The translations under genes and the position numbers were made by a program. The notes beneath the pieces are model-generated. The model saw nothing but the letters and a program-made list of their open reading frames with translations. It was not told the origin of the DNA and did not search any database. A stretch of 64,000 nucleotides of DNA from Thermomonas sp. HDW16 (GTDB lineage Bacteria; Pseudomonadota; Gammaproteobacteria; Xanthomonadales; Xanthomonadaceae), in NCBI RefSeq assembly GCF_011302915.1, contig NZ_CP049872.1, positions 1,550,001 through 1,614,000 on the forward strand, read 5' to 3'. Position 1 is the stretch's first letter, and each line of letters begins with the position of its first letter. This document shows, piece after piece, positions 8,436 through 16,845 of this stretch.

Positions 8436-9521
8436 ATGTCGCGTGCCTACAACTTCAGCCCCGGTCCCGCCGCGTTGCCGGAAGCCGTCCTGCGCCAGGC
8501 GCAGGCGGAGATGCTGGAGTATCGCGATGCCGGCGCGTCCATCGTCGAGATCAGCCATCGCGGGCCGGAATTCCTGGAGGTCGCGCGCCGTACCGAGGCC
8601 GACCTGCGCACCCTGCTGTCGATCCCCGACGACTACGCGGTGATCTTCACCGCCGGCGGCGCCACCACGGTGCAGGCGCTGCTGCCGCTTAACTTCGCCG
8701 CCCCCGGGCAGGCGGCCGATTACGTGGTCACCGGTCACTGGGGCAAGACTGCGCTCAAGCAGGTCGCGCCGGTGATCGATGCGCGCATCGCCGCCAGCAG
8801 CGAGGGCGGCGGTTTCCGCGACATCCCGTCGCGGGCGAAGTGGATGCTGTCCGCTGATGCGGCGTATGTGCATGTCACCGCGAACGAAACGATCCATGGC
8901 GTCGAATTCCGCGACATTCCGTCGGTGGGCGATGTCCCGCTGATCGCCGATTTCAGCAGCTCGATCGCCTCGGAACCGCTGGATATTTCGCGTTTCGGCG
9001 CGATCTACGCCGGTGCGCAGAAGAACCTGGGGCCGGTCGGCATCGCCGTGCTGATCGTGCGTCGCGACCTCTTGCAGCGTGCCGGCCAACCGCGCGCGCC
9101 GATCTTCGACTATCGCGCCCAGCTCGAAGCCGAATCCATGCTCAATACACCGCCCAGCTGGAACTGGTACATGCTCGGGCTGACCGTGAAGTGGATGCTG
9201 GACGAAGGCGGCGTGGCCGAATTCGCCGCGCAGAACGCGCGCAAGGCCGCGCTGCTGTATGCGGCCATCGACGGTTCCGGCGGCTTCTATCGCAACGAAG
9301 TGGCGACTGACGCTCGATCGCGCATGAACGTGCCGTTCTTCCTGCACGACGAATCGCTGAACGATGCCTTCCTTGCGCAGGCGCGCGAAGCCGGGTTGAT
9401 CTCGCTCAAGGGTCACCGCGTGCTGGGCGGCATGCGCGCCTCGATCTACAACGCGATGCCGGAAGCCGGGGTGCAGGCGTTGGCCGATTTCATGAAGGAT
9501 TTCCAGCAGCGAAATGGCTAA
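8436..9521 (+). CDS. serC: Phosphoserine aminotransferase SerC
   Basis: 361 residues, the full family length, beginning [16 protein letters not shown] with GGAG nine bases upstream. The PLP lysine is in [10 protein letters not shown]. SerC converts 3-phosphohydroxypyruvate to phosphoserine in serine synthesis, and 3-hydroxy-4-phosphohydroxythreonine formation in the pyridoxine pathway. It is first in a coupled serC-pheA-hisC-aroA run: its stop overlaps the pheA start by 8 bp. Confidence 0.97.
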   Translation: MSRAYNFSPGPAALPEAVLRQAQAEMLEYRDAGASIVEISHRGPEFLEVARRTEADLRTLLSIPDDYAVIFTAGGATTVQALLPLNFAAPGQAADYVVTGHWGKTALKQVAPVIDARIAASSEGGGFRDIPSRAKWMLSADAAYVHVTANETIHGVEFRDIPSVGDVPLIADFSSSIASEPLDISRFGAIYAGAQKNLGPVGIAVLIVRRDLLQRAGQPRAPIFDYRAQLEAESMLNTPPSWNWYMLGLTVKWMLDEGGVAEFAAQNARKAALLYAAIDGSGGFYRNEVATDARSRMNVPFFLHDESLNDAFLAQAREAGLISLKGHRVLGGMRASIYNAMPEAGVQALADFMKDFQQRNG

Positions 9522-10647
9522 GAAAGCAGACAAACAAGCGCAACAGAAGCAGGCGCAGCCGCCCGAGGCCAAGCCCGATCTTGCGCAAGTGCGCGAACAG
9601 ATCGACGGCATTGACCGTCGCATCCAGGAGCTGATCGCCGAACGCGCCAATTGGGCGCACCAGGTCGGCAAGGCCAAGGGCAAGCTGGCGGCGGCGGTGG
9701 ATTACTACCGCCCGGAACGCGAAGCACAGGTGTTGCGCCGCGTGGTGGATCGCAACGACGGCCCGCTGGCTGACGACGTGCTGGTGCGGTTGTTCCGCGA
9801 AATCATGTCGGCTTGCCTCGCCCAGCAGGAGCCGCTGAAGATCGGCTACCTCGGGCCGGAAGGCACGTTCAGCCAGCAGGCGGTTCACAAACATTTCGGC
9901 CATTCCGCGCACGGCCTGCCGCTGGCCAGCATCGAGGAAGTGTTCCAGGAAGTCGCCGCCGGTCATGCCGATTTCGGCGTGGTGCCGGTGGAAAATTCCG
10001 GGCAGGGCACCATCCAGGTCACGCTCGACCTGTTCCTGACTTCGCCGCTCAAGATCTGCGGCGAAGTCGAACTGCGCGTGCACCAGCATCTGCTGTCGCG
10101 CAGCGGCCGCATCGAAGACATCGAGCGGATCTATTCGCACCCGATGTCGCTGGCGCAATGCGGCGGCTGGTTGCGCGAGCACCTGCCGAAGGCGGAGAAG
10201 ATCCCCGTTTCCAGCAATGCCGAAGCCGCGCGCCGCGCGCGCAATGCGGACGATGCCGCGGCGATTGCCGGCGAATCCGCCGGTCATGTGTACGGGCTGA
10301 AGAAGATCGCGGGCCCCATCGAGGATCGCAGCGACAACACCACGCGCTTCCTGGTGCTGGGCCGCGAATCGTTCCCGCCATCCGGTCACGACCGCACCTC
10401 GTTGCTGGTGTTCATCCGCGATCGTCCCGGTGCGCTGTACGGCGTGCTGGAACCGTTGGCGCGGCGCGGCATCAGCATGAACCGGATCGAGTCGCGGCCC
10501 GCGCACGGCCACTTGTGGCAGTACGCGTTTTTCATCGACGTCGCCGGCCATTGCGAGGAATCGCCGCTGAAAGACGCGCTGGCCGAAGTCGCCGAGAAGG
10601 GCGATGAAGTGCGCGTGCTGGGTTCCTATCCCGTCGCGATCCTCTGA
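9514..10647 (+). CDS. pheA: Bifunctional chorismate mutase/prephenate dehydratase PheA
   Basis: 377 residues. A Lys/Gln/Ala-rich N-terminal stretch of about 20 residues precedes an AroQ-type chorismate mutase domain ([16 protein letters not shown], about residues 26-105). The prephenate dehydratase domain follows ([14 protein letters not shown] to TRFLVLG, about 108-290), then a C-terminal ACT domain with the ESRP phenylalanine-binding motif (about 300-375). It makes phenylpyruvate from chorismate and should be feedback-inhibited by phenylalanine. It is translationally coupled to serC (8 bp overlap), and hisC starts 2 bp after its stop. Confidence 0.96.
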   Translation: MAKKADKQAQQKQAQPPEAKPDLAQVREQIDGIDRRIQELIAERANWAHQVGKAKGKLAAAVDYYRPEREAQVLRRVVDRNDGPLADDVLVRLFREIMSACLAQQEPLKIGYLGPEGTFSQQAVHKHFGHSAHGLPLASIEEVFQEVAAGHADFGVVPVENSGQGTIQVTLDLFLTSPLKICGEVELRVHQHLLSRSGRIEDIERIYSHPMSLAQCGGWLREHLPKAEKIPVSSNAEAARRARNADDAAAIAGESAGHVYGLKKIAGPIEDRSDNTTRFLVLGRESFPPSGHDRTSLLVFIRDRPGALYGVLEPLARRGISMNRIESRPAHGHLWQYAFFIDVAGHCEESPLKDALAEVAEKGDEVRVLGSYPVAIL

Positions 10648-10649
10648 AC

Positions 10650-11765
10650 ATGGTCGATTTCGAAACCCTCGCGCGCCCCGGCGTCCGCGGCCTGCGCGCT
10701 TACGATCCCGGTCACGACCTGGTCGCCTTGCGTCGCCGCTACGTCGAAGCGCAACTGGTCGAACTCGGTTCGAACGAGAATCCGTACGGCGCCAGCCCGA
10801 AAGCGAAGCAGGCCATCGTCGATGCGTTGGCCGGCATCCACATCTATCCGGATCCGCTGGGCGGCGACCTCAAGCGCGCGCTGGCGGCGCACCACGGCAT
10901 CGCGACCGCGAACCTGTTGCTCGGCAACGGCTCGCATGAATTGCTGATGCAGTTCGCGCAGGTGTTTGCGGGGCCGGGCGATGAGGTCGTGGCCTCGAAA
11001 TTCGGCTTCGCGGTGTACGCGCTGGCGGCGCAAGCTGCAGGCGCGGAGTTGCGGTTGGCGCCGGCGTTGTCGCGCGAACATGCGATGCCGCGTGGTCATG
11101 ACTTGGCAGCGGTGCTGGAAGCGATCGGCCCGCGCACAAAGCTGGTCTACCTGGCCAATCCGAACAACCCGACCGGCACCTGGTTCGGCGCGGATCTGTT
11201 CGCCGATTTCGTGGCGCGCGTGCCTGAGCAGGTGATCGTGGTGGTGGACGAGGCCTATGCCGAGTTCGTCGATGCCGCCGATTTTGCGTCCGCGTTGCCG
11301 CTGGTTGCGCGGCATCCCAACCTGGTCGTGACTCGCACTTTCAGCAAGGCCTATGCATTGGCTGGCCTGCGCGTGGGTTACGCGGTGGCGCACCCGCAGC
11401 TGATCGCGGTGATGGAGCGCGTGCGCGAGAGTTTCAACGTCAATGCGCTGGGCCTGGCGGCGGCGGAAGCCGCGCTGTCCGATGCAGGACACCTGCAGGC
11501 ATCCGTCGCCGGCAACACGGCGCAACGCGTGGCCTTGGCCGATGCGTTGCGTGCGCGCGGCTTGAAGGTATCGCCATCGCAAACCAATTTCCTGCTGGTG
11601 GAATTCGGCGACGATGCCGGGCGCATCGAAGCCGCATTGGTTTCGCGCGGCGTGGTGCTGCGGCCGATGGGCGGCTATGGGTTGGGCGAATGCCTGCGCA
11701 TCACCGTTGGCACTGAAGCGGAGAATGCACGGCTGCTTGCGGTACTCGACGAGGTGATGGCGTGA
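10650..11765 (+). CDS. hisC: Histidinol-phosphate aminotransferase family protein (HisC2-like)
   Basis: 371 residues, class-I/II PLP aminotransferase. It has LGSNENPYG near the N-terminus, NPNNPTGT in the middle and TFSKAYALAGLRVGY carrying the PLP lysine. The family transaminates histidinol phosphate, but members encoded between pheA and aroA, as here, commonly also or instead act on aromatic keto acids (phenylpyruvate, 4-hydroxyphenylpyruvate). No other his genes are nearby, which supports an aromatic role. The gene is coupled to both neighbours (2 bp gap; 4 bp overlap with aroA). Confidence 0.92.
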   Translation: MVDFETLARPGVRGLRAYDPGHDLVALRRRYVEAQLVELGSNENPYGASPKAKQAIVDALAGIHIYPDPLGGDLKRALAAHHGIATANLLLGNGSHELLMQFAQVFAGPGDEVVASKFGFAVYALAAQAAGAELRLAPALSREHAMPRGHDLAAVLEAIGPRTKLVYLANPNNPTGTWFGADLFADFVARVPEQVIVVVDEAYAEFVDAADFASALPLVARHPNLVVTRTFSKAYALAGLRVGYAVAHPQLIAVMERVRESFNVNALGLAAAEAALSDAGHLQASVAGNTAQRVALADALRARGLKVSPSQTNFLLVEFGDDAGRIEAALVSRGVVLRPMGGYGLGECLRITVGTEAENARLLAVLDEVMA

Positions 11766-13063
11766 GCGCCGACTGGATCGCTTCGCGTGGTGGCCCGCTA
11801 CACGGTGAACTGCTGGTGCCGGGCGACAAGTCGGTCAGCCACCGCGCGATCATGTTCGGCGCGCTCGCCGAAGGCGTGACTCGCATCGATGGCTTCCTGG
11901 AAGGCGAGGACACCCGCGCCACCGCCGCGATCTTCCGCCAGCTGGGCGTGCGCATCGAGGCACCCAGCGATGGCGTGCGCATCGTGCATGGCGTCGGCTT
12001 GCATGGATTGCAGCCCACTGACGAAGCATTGGACTGCGGCAACGCCGGTACCGCGATGCGCCTGCTCGCCGGCCTGCTTGCTGGGCAGCGTTTCGACAGC
12101 ACTTTGGTCGGTGATGAATCCCTGAGCAAGCGGCCGATGCGGCGGGTGATCGATCCGCTGGCGGCGATGGGCGCGATGATCGAATCGAATGACGGCAGTG
12201 CGCCACTACGTATCCGTGGCGGGCAAGCCTTGCATGGCGTCGACGCCACGTTGCCGGTGGCGAGCGCGCAGTTGAAATCCGCCTTGCTGCTCGCGGGCCT
12301 GTATGCGGAAGGCGAAACCCGCGTGCATGAGCCGCATCCCACCCGCGATTACACCGAACGCATGCTCACCGCGTTCGGCGTGCCTTGCGAGTTCGCGCCC
12401 GGCTTCGCCGCCGTGCGCGGCGGGGAGACGCTGCACGCGACCGATGTCAGCGTGCCGGCGGATTTTTCCTCGGCCGCGTTCTTCATCGTCGCCGCGAGCC
12501 TTGTGCCGGGCTCTGAACTGCTGCTGCGCCGGGTCGGCATGAACCCGCGCCGCACCGGCCTGTTGCAAGTGTTGCGTCTGATGGGCGCGGACATCGTCGA
12601 GGAAAACGCGGGCGAGCAGGGTGGCGAACCCGTGGCCGACCTGCGCGTACGGCATGCACCACTGCACGGCATCGAAGTGCCTGTCGAACACGTGCCGGAC
12701 ATGATCGATGAATTCCCGGTGTTGTTCGTCGCGGCGGCCTGCGCAACAGGTGCGACCGTGGTGCGAGGTGCTGCGGAATTGCGGGTCAAGGAATCCGACC
12801 GCATCGCGACCATGGCCACCGGCCTGCGTGCGCTTGGCATCAAGGTCGATGAAACGCCGGACGGCGCGACCATCCACGGCGGTTCCTTGCATGGTGGCAG
12901 CGTCGAATCGCACGGCGACCATCGCATCGCGATGGCATTCGCGGTGGCCGCGCAATTGGCCGATGGTGAAGTACGGATCGGCGAGATCGCCAACGTGGCG
13001 ACTTCGTTCCCCGGCTTCGATGCACTGGCCTGCCGTATCGGAATGGAACTGCGTGCCGGCTAG
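11762..13063 (+). CDS. aroA: 3-phosphoshikimate 1-carboxyvinyltransferase (EPSP synthase) AroA
   Basis: 433 residues; GTG start overlapping the hisC stop by 4 bp (GTGA). It has L-V-P-G-D-K-S-V-S-H-R for shikimate-3-phosphate binding, GNAGTAMRLLAG, and R-V-K-E-S-D-R near the C-terminal third. The enzyme joins phosphoenolpyruvate to shikimate-3-phosphate in the shikimate pathway. Its stop codon shares the tetranucleotide CTAG with the stop codon of the convergent hydrolase gene. cmk, the usual downstream partner in related bacteria, is found 37 kb further on instead. Confidence 0.97.
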   Translation: MSADWIASRGGPLHGELLVPGDKSVSHRAIMFGALAEGVTRIDGFLEGEDTRATAAIFRQLGVRIEAPSDGVRIVHGVGLHGLQPTDEALDCGNAGTAMRLLAGLLAGQRFDSTLVGDESLSKRPMRRVIDPLAAMGAMIESNDGSAPLRIRGGQALHGVDATLPVASAQLKSALLLAGLYAEGETRVHEPHPTRDYTERMLTAFGVPCEFAPGFAAVRGGETLHATDVSVPADFSSAAFFIVAASLVPGSELLLRRVGMNPRRTGLLQVLRLMGADIVEENAGEQGGEPVADLRVRHAPLHGIEVPVEHVPDMIDEFPVLFVAAACATGATVVRGAAELRVKESDRIATMATGLRALGIKVDETPDGATIHGGSLHGGSVESHGDHRIAMAFAVAAQLADGEVRIGEIANVATSFPGFDALACRIGMELRAG

Positions 13064-13911
13064 CGCTTTCCAGTGCCGATGAAACGCAGGATTTCGTCCA
13101 GGACTCGTGGTTCGCGCTGCGGGGCATACAAGGCTGCAAGCGGGGCGATATGGCCGGCACCCTCCAGCATCAGCAGCCTGACGCTGCCGCCAACGGCTTG
13201 CAGGCGACTGGCCAACAACTTGCTATCCAGTGCCTCGACACGTTGGTCGGCATCCCCATGCACCAGCAGGAAAGGCGGTTCGTCGCCATCGACGAAGTTG
13301 ATCGCTTGCGCGTCCGCCCATTGCGTGGCCGGGCCGAAGATCGGTATCAGGTCGCCGGTCACGTCGAAATCATAAGGGCCGGACAGGCCGATCACCCCGG
13401 CCAGGTCTTGCAGCTGCATGCCTTGCGCGCGCAAGTAGCGTGCATCGGTGCCAAGCAAGGCCGCGATTTGCGCACCCGCCGAGTGGCCGGCGATGAACAA
13501 GCGCGCGGGATCGCCGCCGAAGTCGCCGGCATGCTTCTGCGCCCAGGCCACGGCCTTTGCACTATCTTCCACGAATCCCGGGAAGCCGACAGTCGGCCAT
13601 GTCCGATAGTCCGCGACCAGGGTGACGATTCCGGCAGCCGCAAGCCTGTGCCCAACAAAGCGGTAATCCTGGCGACGACCACTGTCCCAGGCGCCGCCAT
13701 AGAAAAACACCAGGACCGGGGCGGGCTTGTCGGTTGGCTGGGTGGGTCGATAGACGTCCAGCGATACGCCGGATCCTTGCGAATAGACGATGCTGGTATC
13801 GGGAGGCGGCAAGCCATGGTTTGCCCACAGGAATGCGGTGCGCTGGCAGCCAGTGGCGAGTAACGCGAGTACTGCCGTTGCTGCGGCGCGCAAGGCGAGC
13901 GAGCCTTGCAT
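13060..13911 (-). CDS. Alpha/beta hydrolase, putative lipoprotein, last gene of the lipid operon
   Basis: 283 residues from the ATG at 13911, which shares one base with the lipocalin stop codon. A hydrophobic signal ends in L-L-A-T-G-C-Q, a plausible lipobox. The BD-FAE/carboxylesterase-type core has an oxyanion loop FFYGGAW, nucleophile elbow G-H-S-A-G (about residue 144), Asp in HGDADQ and His in GAGHIAP, so the triad is complete. It probably hydrolyses an ester outside the cytoplasm; the substrate is unknown, but it is the last gene of an operon for membrane-lipid modification, so an acyl ester is likely. Its stop overlaps the aroA stop in a CTAG. Confidence 0.85.
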   Translation of the reverse strand: MQGSLALRAAATAVLALLATGCQRTAFLWANHGLPPPDTSIVYSQGSGVSLDVYRPTQPTDKPAPVLVFFYGGAWDSGRRQDYRFVGHRLAAAGIVTLVADYRTWPTVGFPGFVEDSAKAVAWAQKHAGDFGGDPARLFIAGHSAGAQIAALLGTDARYLRAQGMQLQDLAGVIGLSGPYDFDVTGDLIPIFGPATQWADAQAINFVDGDEPPFLLVHGDADQRVEALDSKLLASRLQAVGGSVRLLMLEGAGHIAPLAALYAPQREPRVLDEILRFIGTGKR

Positions 13912-14459
13912 CACCTGCGCGCATCCGCGGCGGTTTCCGGCCATTGCTGCGGGACCTTGCGCAGCTTGGCGATGTCGTATCCCAGTGCTTCCGCCTTTTC
14001 CACCAAGGCGGCGTAGTCGGCGTCGGCGATGGTCGGGGTGCGCGCCATGATCCACAGGTAATCGCGCTTGCTGCGGGCGACCAGGGTGCGCTGGTAGTCC
14101 GGCGAAAGATCGGCGATCACGTACTCGGCCTGGATCGGCCACACGAACTGCATGCCCCATACTGCGTTGTTGCTGCCCGGCACCACGCGGCCTACCGGTT
14201 CCATGGTCTTCAACGAAGCATCGAAACTTCCCTTGCGGAAACGGAAGGTGGTGCGGATCCGTTCGCCATCGAGCCGATACGATTCCACCGCGTTGTACGC
14301 CTCCTGCTCCGGATAGGAGGGGATATGCGCGATGACGTACCAGTCGCCCATGAAACGTTGCAGGTCGACCGTGTCGACGGGCGGGATGGTGGGCGGCGCG
14401 GAGGCGCAGGCGGAAACAAGCATGGCGAGTCCCAGTGCCGCGAATGATCGCTTGCTCAT
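13911..14459 (-). CDS. blc: Bacterial lipocalin (Blc-like) lipoprotein
   Basis: 182 residues. The signal peptide ends L-V-S-A-C, a good lipobox. The lipocalin G-x-W signature is in G-D-W-Y-V-I-A (about residues 38-44). The rest follows Blc: RKGSFDASLKTMEP, then PDYQRTLVARSKRDYLWIMART. Blc-type outer-membrane lipocalins bind fatty acids and lysophospholipids and are induced by envelope stress. The start overlaps the stop of the upstream methyltransferase by 4 bp (ATGA), and the stop shares a base with the hydrolase start, so it is firmly part of the lipid operon. Confidence 0.92.
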   Translation of the reverse strand: MSKRSFAALGLAMLVSACASAPPTIPPVDTVDLQRFMGDWYVIAHIPSYPEQEAYNAVESYRLDGERIRTTFRFRKGSFDASLKTMEPVGRVVPGSNNAVWGMQFVWPIQAEYVIADLSPDYQRTLVARSKRDYLWIMARTPTIADADYAALVEKAEALGYDIAKLRKVPQQWPETAADARR

Positions 14460-15538
14460 GCGGCACCCTTCGCGAAACGGTAATGGGCCACCATCCATTC
14501 GCGCCCGTTGTCGTAGCCGAACAGTTCCGCGCAGGCCATCCAGAACATTCGCCAGCGTTGGAACCACAACGGCGCGGCTTCGCCATATGCGTCGCGCAAC
14601 ACCGACATGGTCACGTCCCGCTGCGCGTCCTGGTTTTCCAGCCAATGGTTCGCGGTGCGCTGGTAGTGGGTGCCGTCGACCAGCCAGCGGTCCTCGATCT
14701 TCAAGCTGTCCTGGAACCACAGCAGGGTGTCGGCCGCCGGCATCAGCCCGCCGGTGAAGAAGTGGCGGCCCATCCAGTTGTCATCACCGGCGGTCTCGAA
14801 CGGATACAGCAAGCTGCGGTGGCAGAAGATGTGCACGAATAGCCGGCCGTCGGGGCGTAGCCAACCGCTGATTCGATCCAGCAAGGTCGCGTAGTTGCGC
14901 ATGTGCTCGAACATCTCGATCGATACACAGCGGTCGAAGTTGGCAGCAGGCAGTTCCAACCGGTTCACGTCGCAGGTGAGCACGCGGACGTTGGTGAGCC
15001 CGCGCTCGCGGCAACGCGCCTCGATTAATTCACGCTGGGGACGCGAGTTGGATACCGCGGTGATGCGCGAATGGGGAAGTTTTTCCGCCATCCACAAAGT
15101 CAGCGATCCCCAGCCGCAGCCCAGCTCCAGGATGTTCTGGCCATCGATCAGCTGCGCACGTTCGCCGTAAAGCGCGAGCATCGCTTCCTCGGCCTGCGCA
15201 AGGGTTTCCTTGCCGGTCGGGTAATAGCAGCCGGAGTATTTCAACCGCGGGCCAAGGCAACGCAGGAAGAACTCCGGTGGCAATTCGTAGTGCTGGCGGT
15301 TGGCGGCATCGGTCTGGATCGCGACCGGGCTCTGCCGCAGTTCGGCGATCAACGCGGCGTTGCGGCGCGCGGCGGCATCGGGATCATCGGCGTGCTCCTC
15401 GCGCAGGCGCTGCGCACACATGCGGCGGATACCCGCGCGCAACAGGGCGTCGGGGATCAACCCACGCTCGGCCAGTCCAAGCACGCCAGGGGCAGCACGG
15501 TCGCTGGACAATTCCATGGCATCGGCGCTTGCGTTCAT
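14456..15538 (-). CDS. SAM-dependent methyltransferase, Cfa-superfamily, coclaurine N-methyltransferase-like
   Basis: 360 residues. SAM-binding motif L-G-C-G-W-G at about 139-144. Other motifs: YSGCYY (101-106), SIEMFEHM (207-213), FVHIFCHR (234-241), DDNWMGRHFFTGG (252-264) and HYQRTANHWL (291-300). From recall, the last three blocks match plant coclaurine/tetrahydroprotoberberine N-methyltransferases better than E. coli Cfa; bacterial relatives of this type commonly sit in lipid clusters like this one. It should methylate an unsaturated acyl chain or a small lipid-linked substrate. The start overlaps the DUF1295 stop by 4 bp and the stop overlaps the lipocalin start by 4 bp. Confidence 0.88.
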   Translation of the reverse strand: MNASADAMELSSDRAAPGVLGLAERGLIPDALLRAGIRRMCAQRLREEHADDPDAAARRNAALIAELRQSPVAIQTDAANRQHYELPPEFFLRCLGPRLKYSGCYYPTGKETLAQAEEAMLALYGERAQLIDGQNILELGCGWGSLTLWMAEKLPHSRITAVSNSRPQRELIEARCRERGLTNVRVLTCDVNRLELPAANFDRCVSIEMFEHMRNYATLLDRISGWLRPDGRLFVHIFCHRSLLYPFETAGDDNWMGRHFFTGGLMPAADTLLWFQDSLKIEDRWLVDGTHYQRTANHWLENQDAQRDVTMSVLRDAYGEAAPLWFQRWRMFWMACAELFGYDNGREWMVAHYRFAKGAA

Positions 15539-16317
15539 CGGTCCTCCTTGGGAAACCACGGGAACAACATCGGGGTAGTACGCTGGTAGCGGGCGTAGTC
15601 TTCGCCGCGCGTGCGCAGTGCTTGCGCCTCGGTGAACGGGATGCCGCTCAGCCAGCGCAGGAACATGTACATGACGATGGGGCCGGACCATGCCAGCCAT
15701 GCGATCGGCGAACCGATCGCCAGCAACACATAGGCGAACCAATGCAGCCATTCGAAGAAATAGTTCGGGTGGCGCGAATAACGCCACAGCCCGATTCGGC
15801 AGGTCTTGCCGCGGTTGGCGGGGTCGGCGCGGAATTGCGCCAGCTGGCGGTCGGCGACAGCCTCACCGAAGACACAGGCGAGCCAGGTCGCGATGCCACC
15901 GACGAAGGCGGGATGCCATGTGCCGACGGGATTGGCGGCCACCGCGAGGAAGGGCAGCGAAAACAGGGTGATCAGCAGCGCCTGGAACTGGAACATAGCG
16001 AACCACTTGCGCTGGTCATCACCCCAACGCCCACGCAGTGCGCGGTAGCGGCCGTCTTCCGATTCGCTGCGCACGCGTTGCCACAGATGCAGGCCCAGGC
16101 GCAGCCCCCACAGGCCGCCAAGCACGGCCAGGATGGTGCGTGGCAGGGCGGAACCGGAGCCAGTGATCGCGATGATGATGGCGGCGCTGCCCGTGCCGAG
16201 CGACCACACCACATCGACGATGCCGGCATTGCGGTTTCGCAACTGCCAACGCCATGCGAGCGCCTGGGCAACGGCGGCCAATATCCATACCAGCAAGAGT
16301 TGTTGCCAAACGGTCAT
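15535..16317 (-). CDS. DUF1295-family membrane protein (steroid-5-alpha-reductase-like)
   Basis: 260 residues with six or seven hydrophobic helices. The C-terminal third has G-L-W-R-Y-S-R-H-P-N-Y-F-F-E-W and later YQRTTPMLFPW, the signature shared by DUF1295, steroid 5-alpha-reductases and isoprenylcysteine methyltransferases, where it forms the NADPH or SAM pocket. The likely role is reduction of a double bond in a membrane lipid, inferred from family and context. It overlaps the upstream DUF2878 gene and the downstream methyltransferase gene by 4 bp each, so it is part of one transcript. Confidence 0.9.
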   Translation of the reverse strand: MTVWQQLLLVWILAAVAQALAWRWQLRNRNAGIVDVVWSLGTGSAAIIIAITGSGSALPRTILAVLGGLWGLRLGLHLWQRVRSESEDGRYRALRGRWGDDQRKWFAMFQFQALLITLFSLPFLAVAANPVGTWHPAFVGGIATWLACVFGEAVADRQLAQFRADPANRGKTCRIGLWRYSRHPNYFFEWLHWFAYVLLAIGSPIAWLAWSGPIVMYMFLRWLSGIPFTEAQALRTRGEDYARYQRTTPMLFPWFPKEDR

Positions 16318-16844
16318 GCGCGTGCCCCGGTGGATGAATGGCGATGCCAGGTCGCGATACGCAACAGCAGTGGCAGCGACAATGCCCATCCGATCGACAG
16401 CGCAGCCAGTGCGGGCCAAGGCGGGTTCGGGAACGTCACTGCGTCGAACCCGCGTGAAGCACCAAGGTAAGCGAGTGGTCCACCAATGGCCGCGAACAGC
16501 GCGGCGATCCATGGCCGATTGGAGAACCACGCCATCGAATGGTTCAAGGTCATGGCGAATGCGCCCCAGAGCAGCACGATCCAGATCGGGGCGGGCAGTG
16601 CCGGCACGGGTGTCGCGTAGTGCAGCAATCCACTGCCTGTCATCGCGCCGTCCAGCAGCAATCCGCAGGCGAACGCGGTGAGCAGCACCCGCATATCGGC
16701 GGCGCGCTTATCGGATGCATGCCACTGCCAGGCGATGAAGAGCAGGCAGGCACACATGCCAATCCAGGCCTGGCCCCGTCCCGCGCTCCAGACCACGGCG
16801 AACCATGTCGCCTGGTAGCCCAGCAGGTTGCTCCAGAACGCCAT
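16314..16844 (-). CDS. DUF2878-family inner-membrane protein
   Basis: 176 residues, five or six hydrophobic helices, starting MAFWSNLLGYQATWF. It matches the small polytopic DUF2878 family, known mainly from its frequent position beside Cfa-like, DUF1295 and DUF1365 genes; no enzymatic motif is visible and its activity is unknown. The start at 16844 is one base from the end of the Cfa-like gene, and its stop overlaps DUF1295 by 4 bp. A structural or transport role for the modified lipid is possible. Confidence 0.85.
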   Translation of the reverse strand: MAFWSNLLGYQATWFAVVWSAGRGQAWIGMCACLLFIAWQWHASDKRAADMRVLLTAFACGLLLDGAMTGSGLLHYATPVPALPAPIWIVLLWGAFAMTLNHSMAWFSNRPWIAALFAAIGGPLAYLGASRGFDAVTFPNPPWPALAALSIGWALSLPLLLRIATWHRHSSTGARA

Positions 16845-16845
16845 C

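Noticed and set aside
13912..14586. Upstream extension of the hydrolase frame through the lipocalin gene
   Set aside because: It is the shadow of the lipocalin; the ATG at 13911 starts a proper signal peptide.
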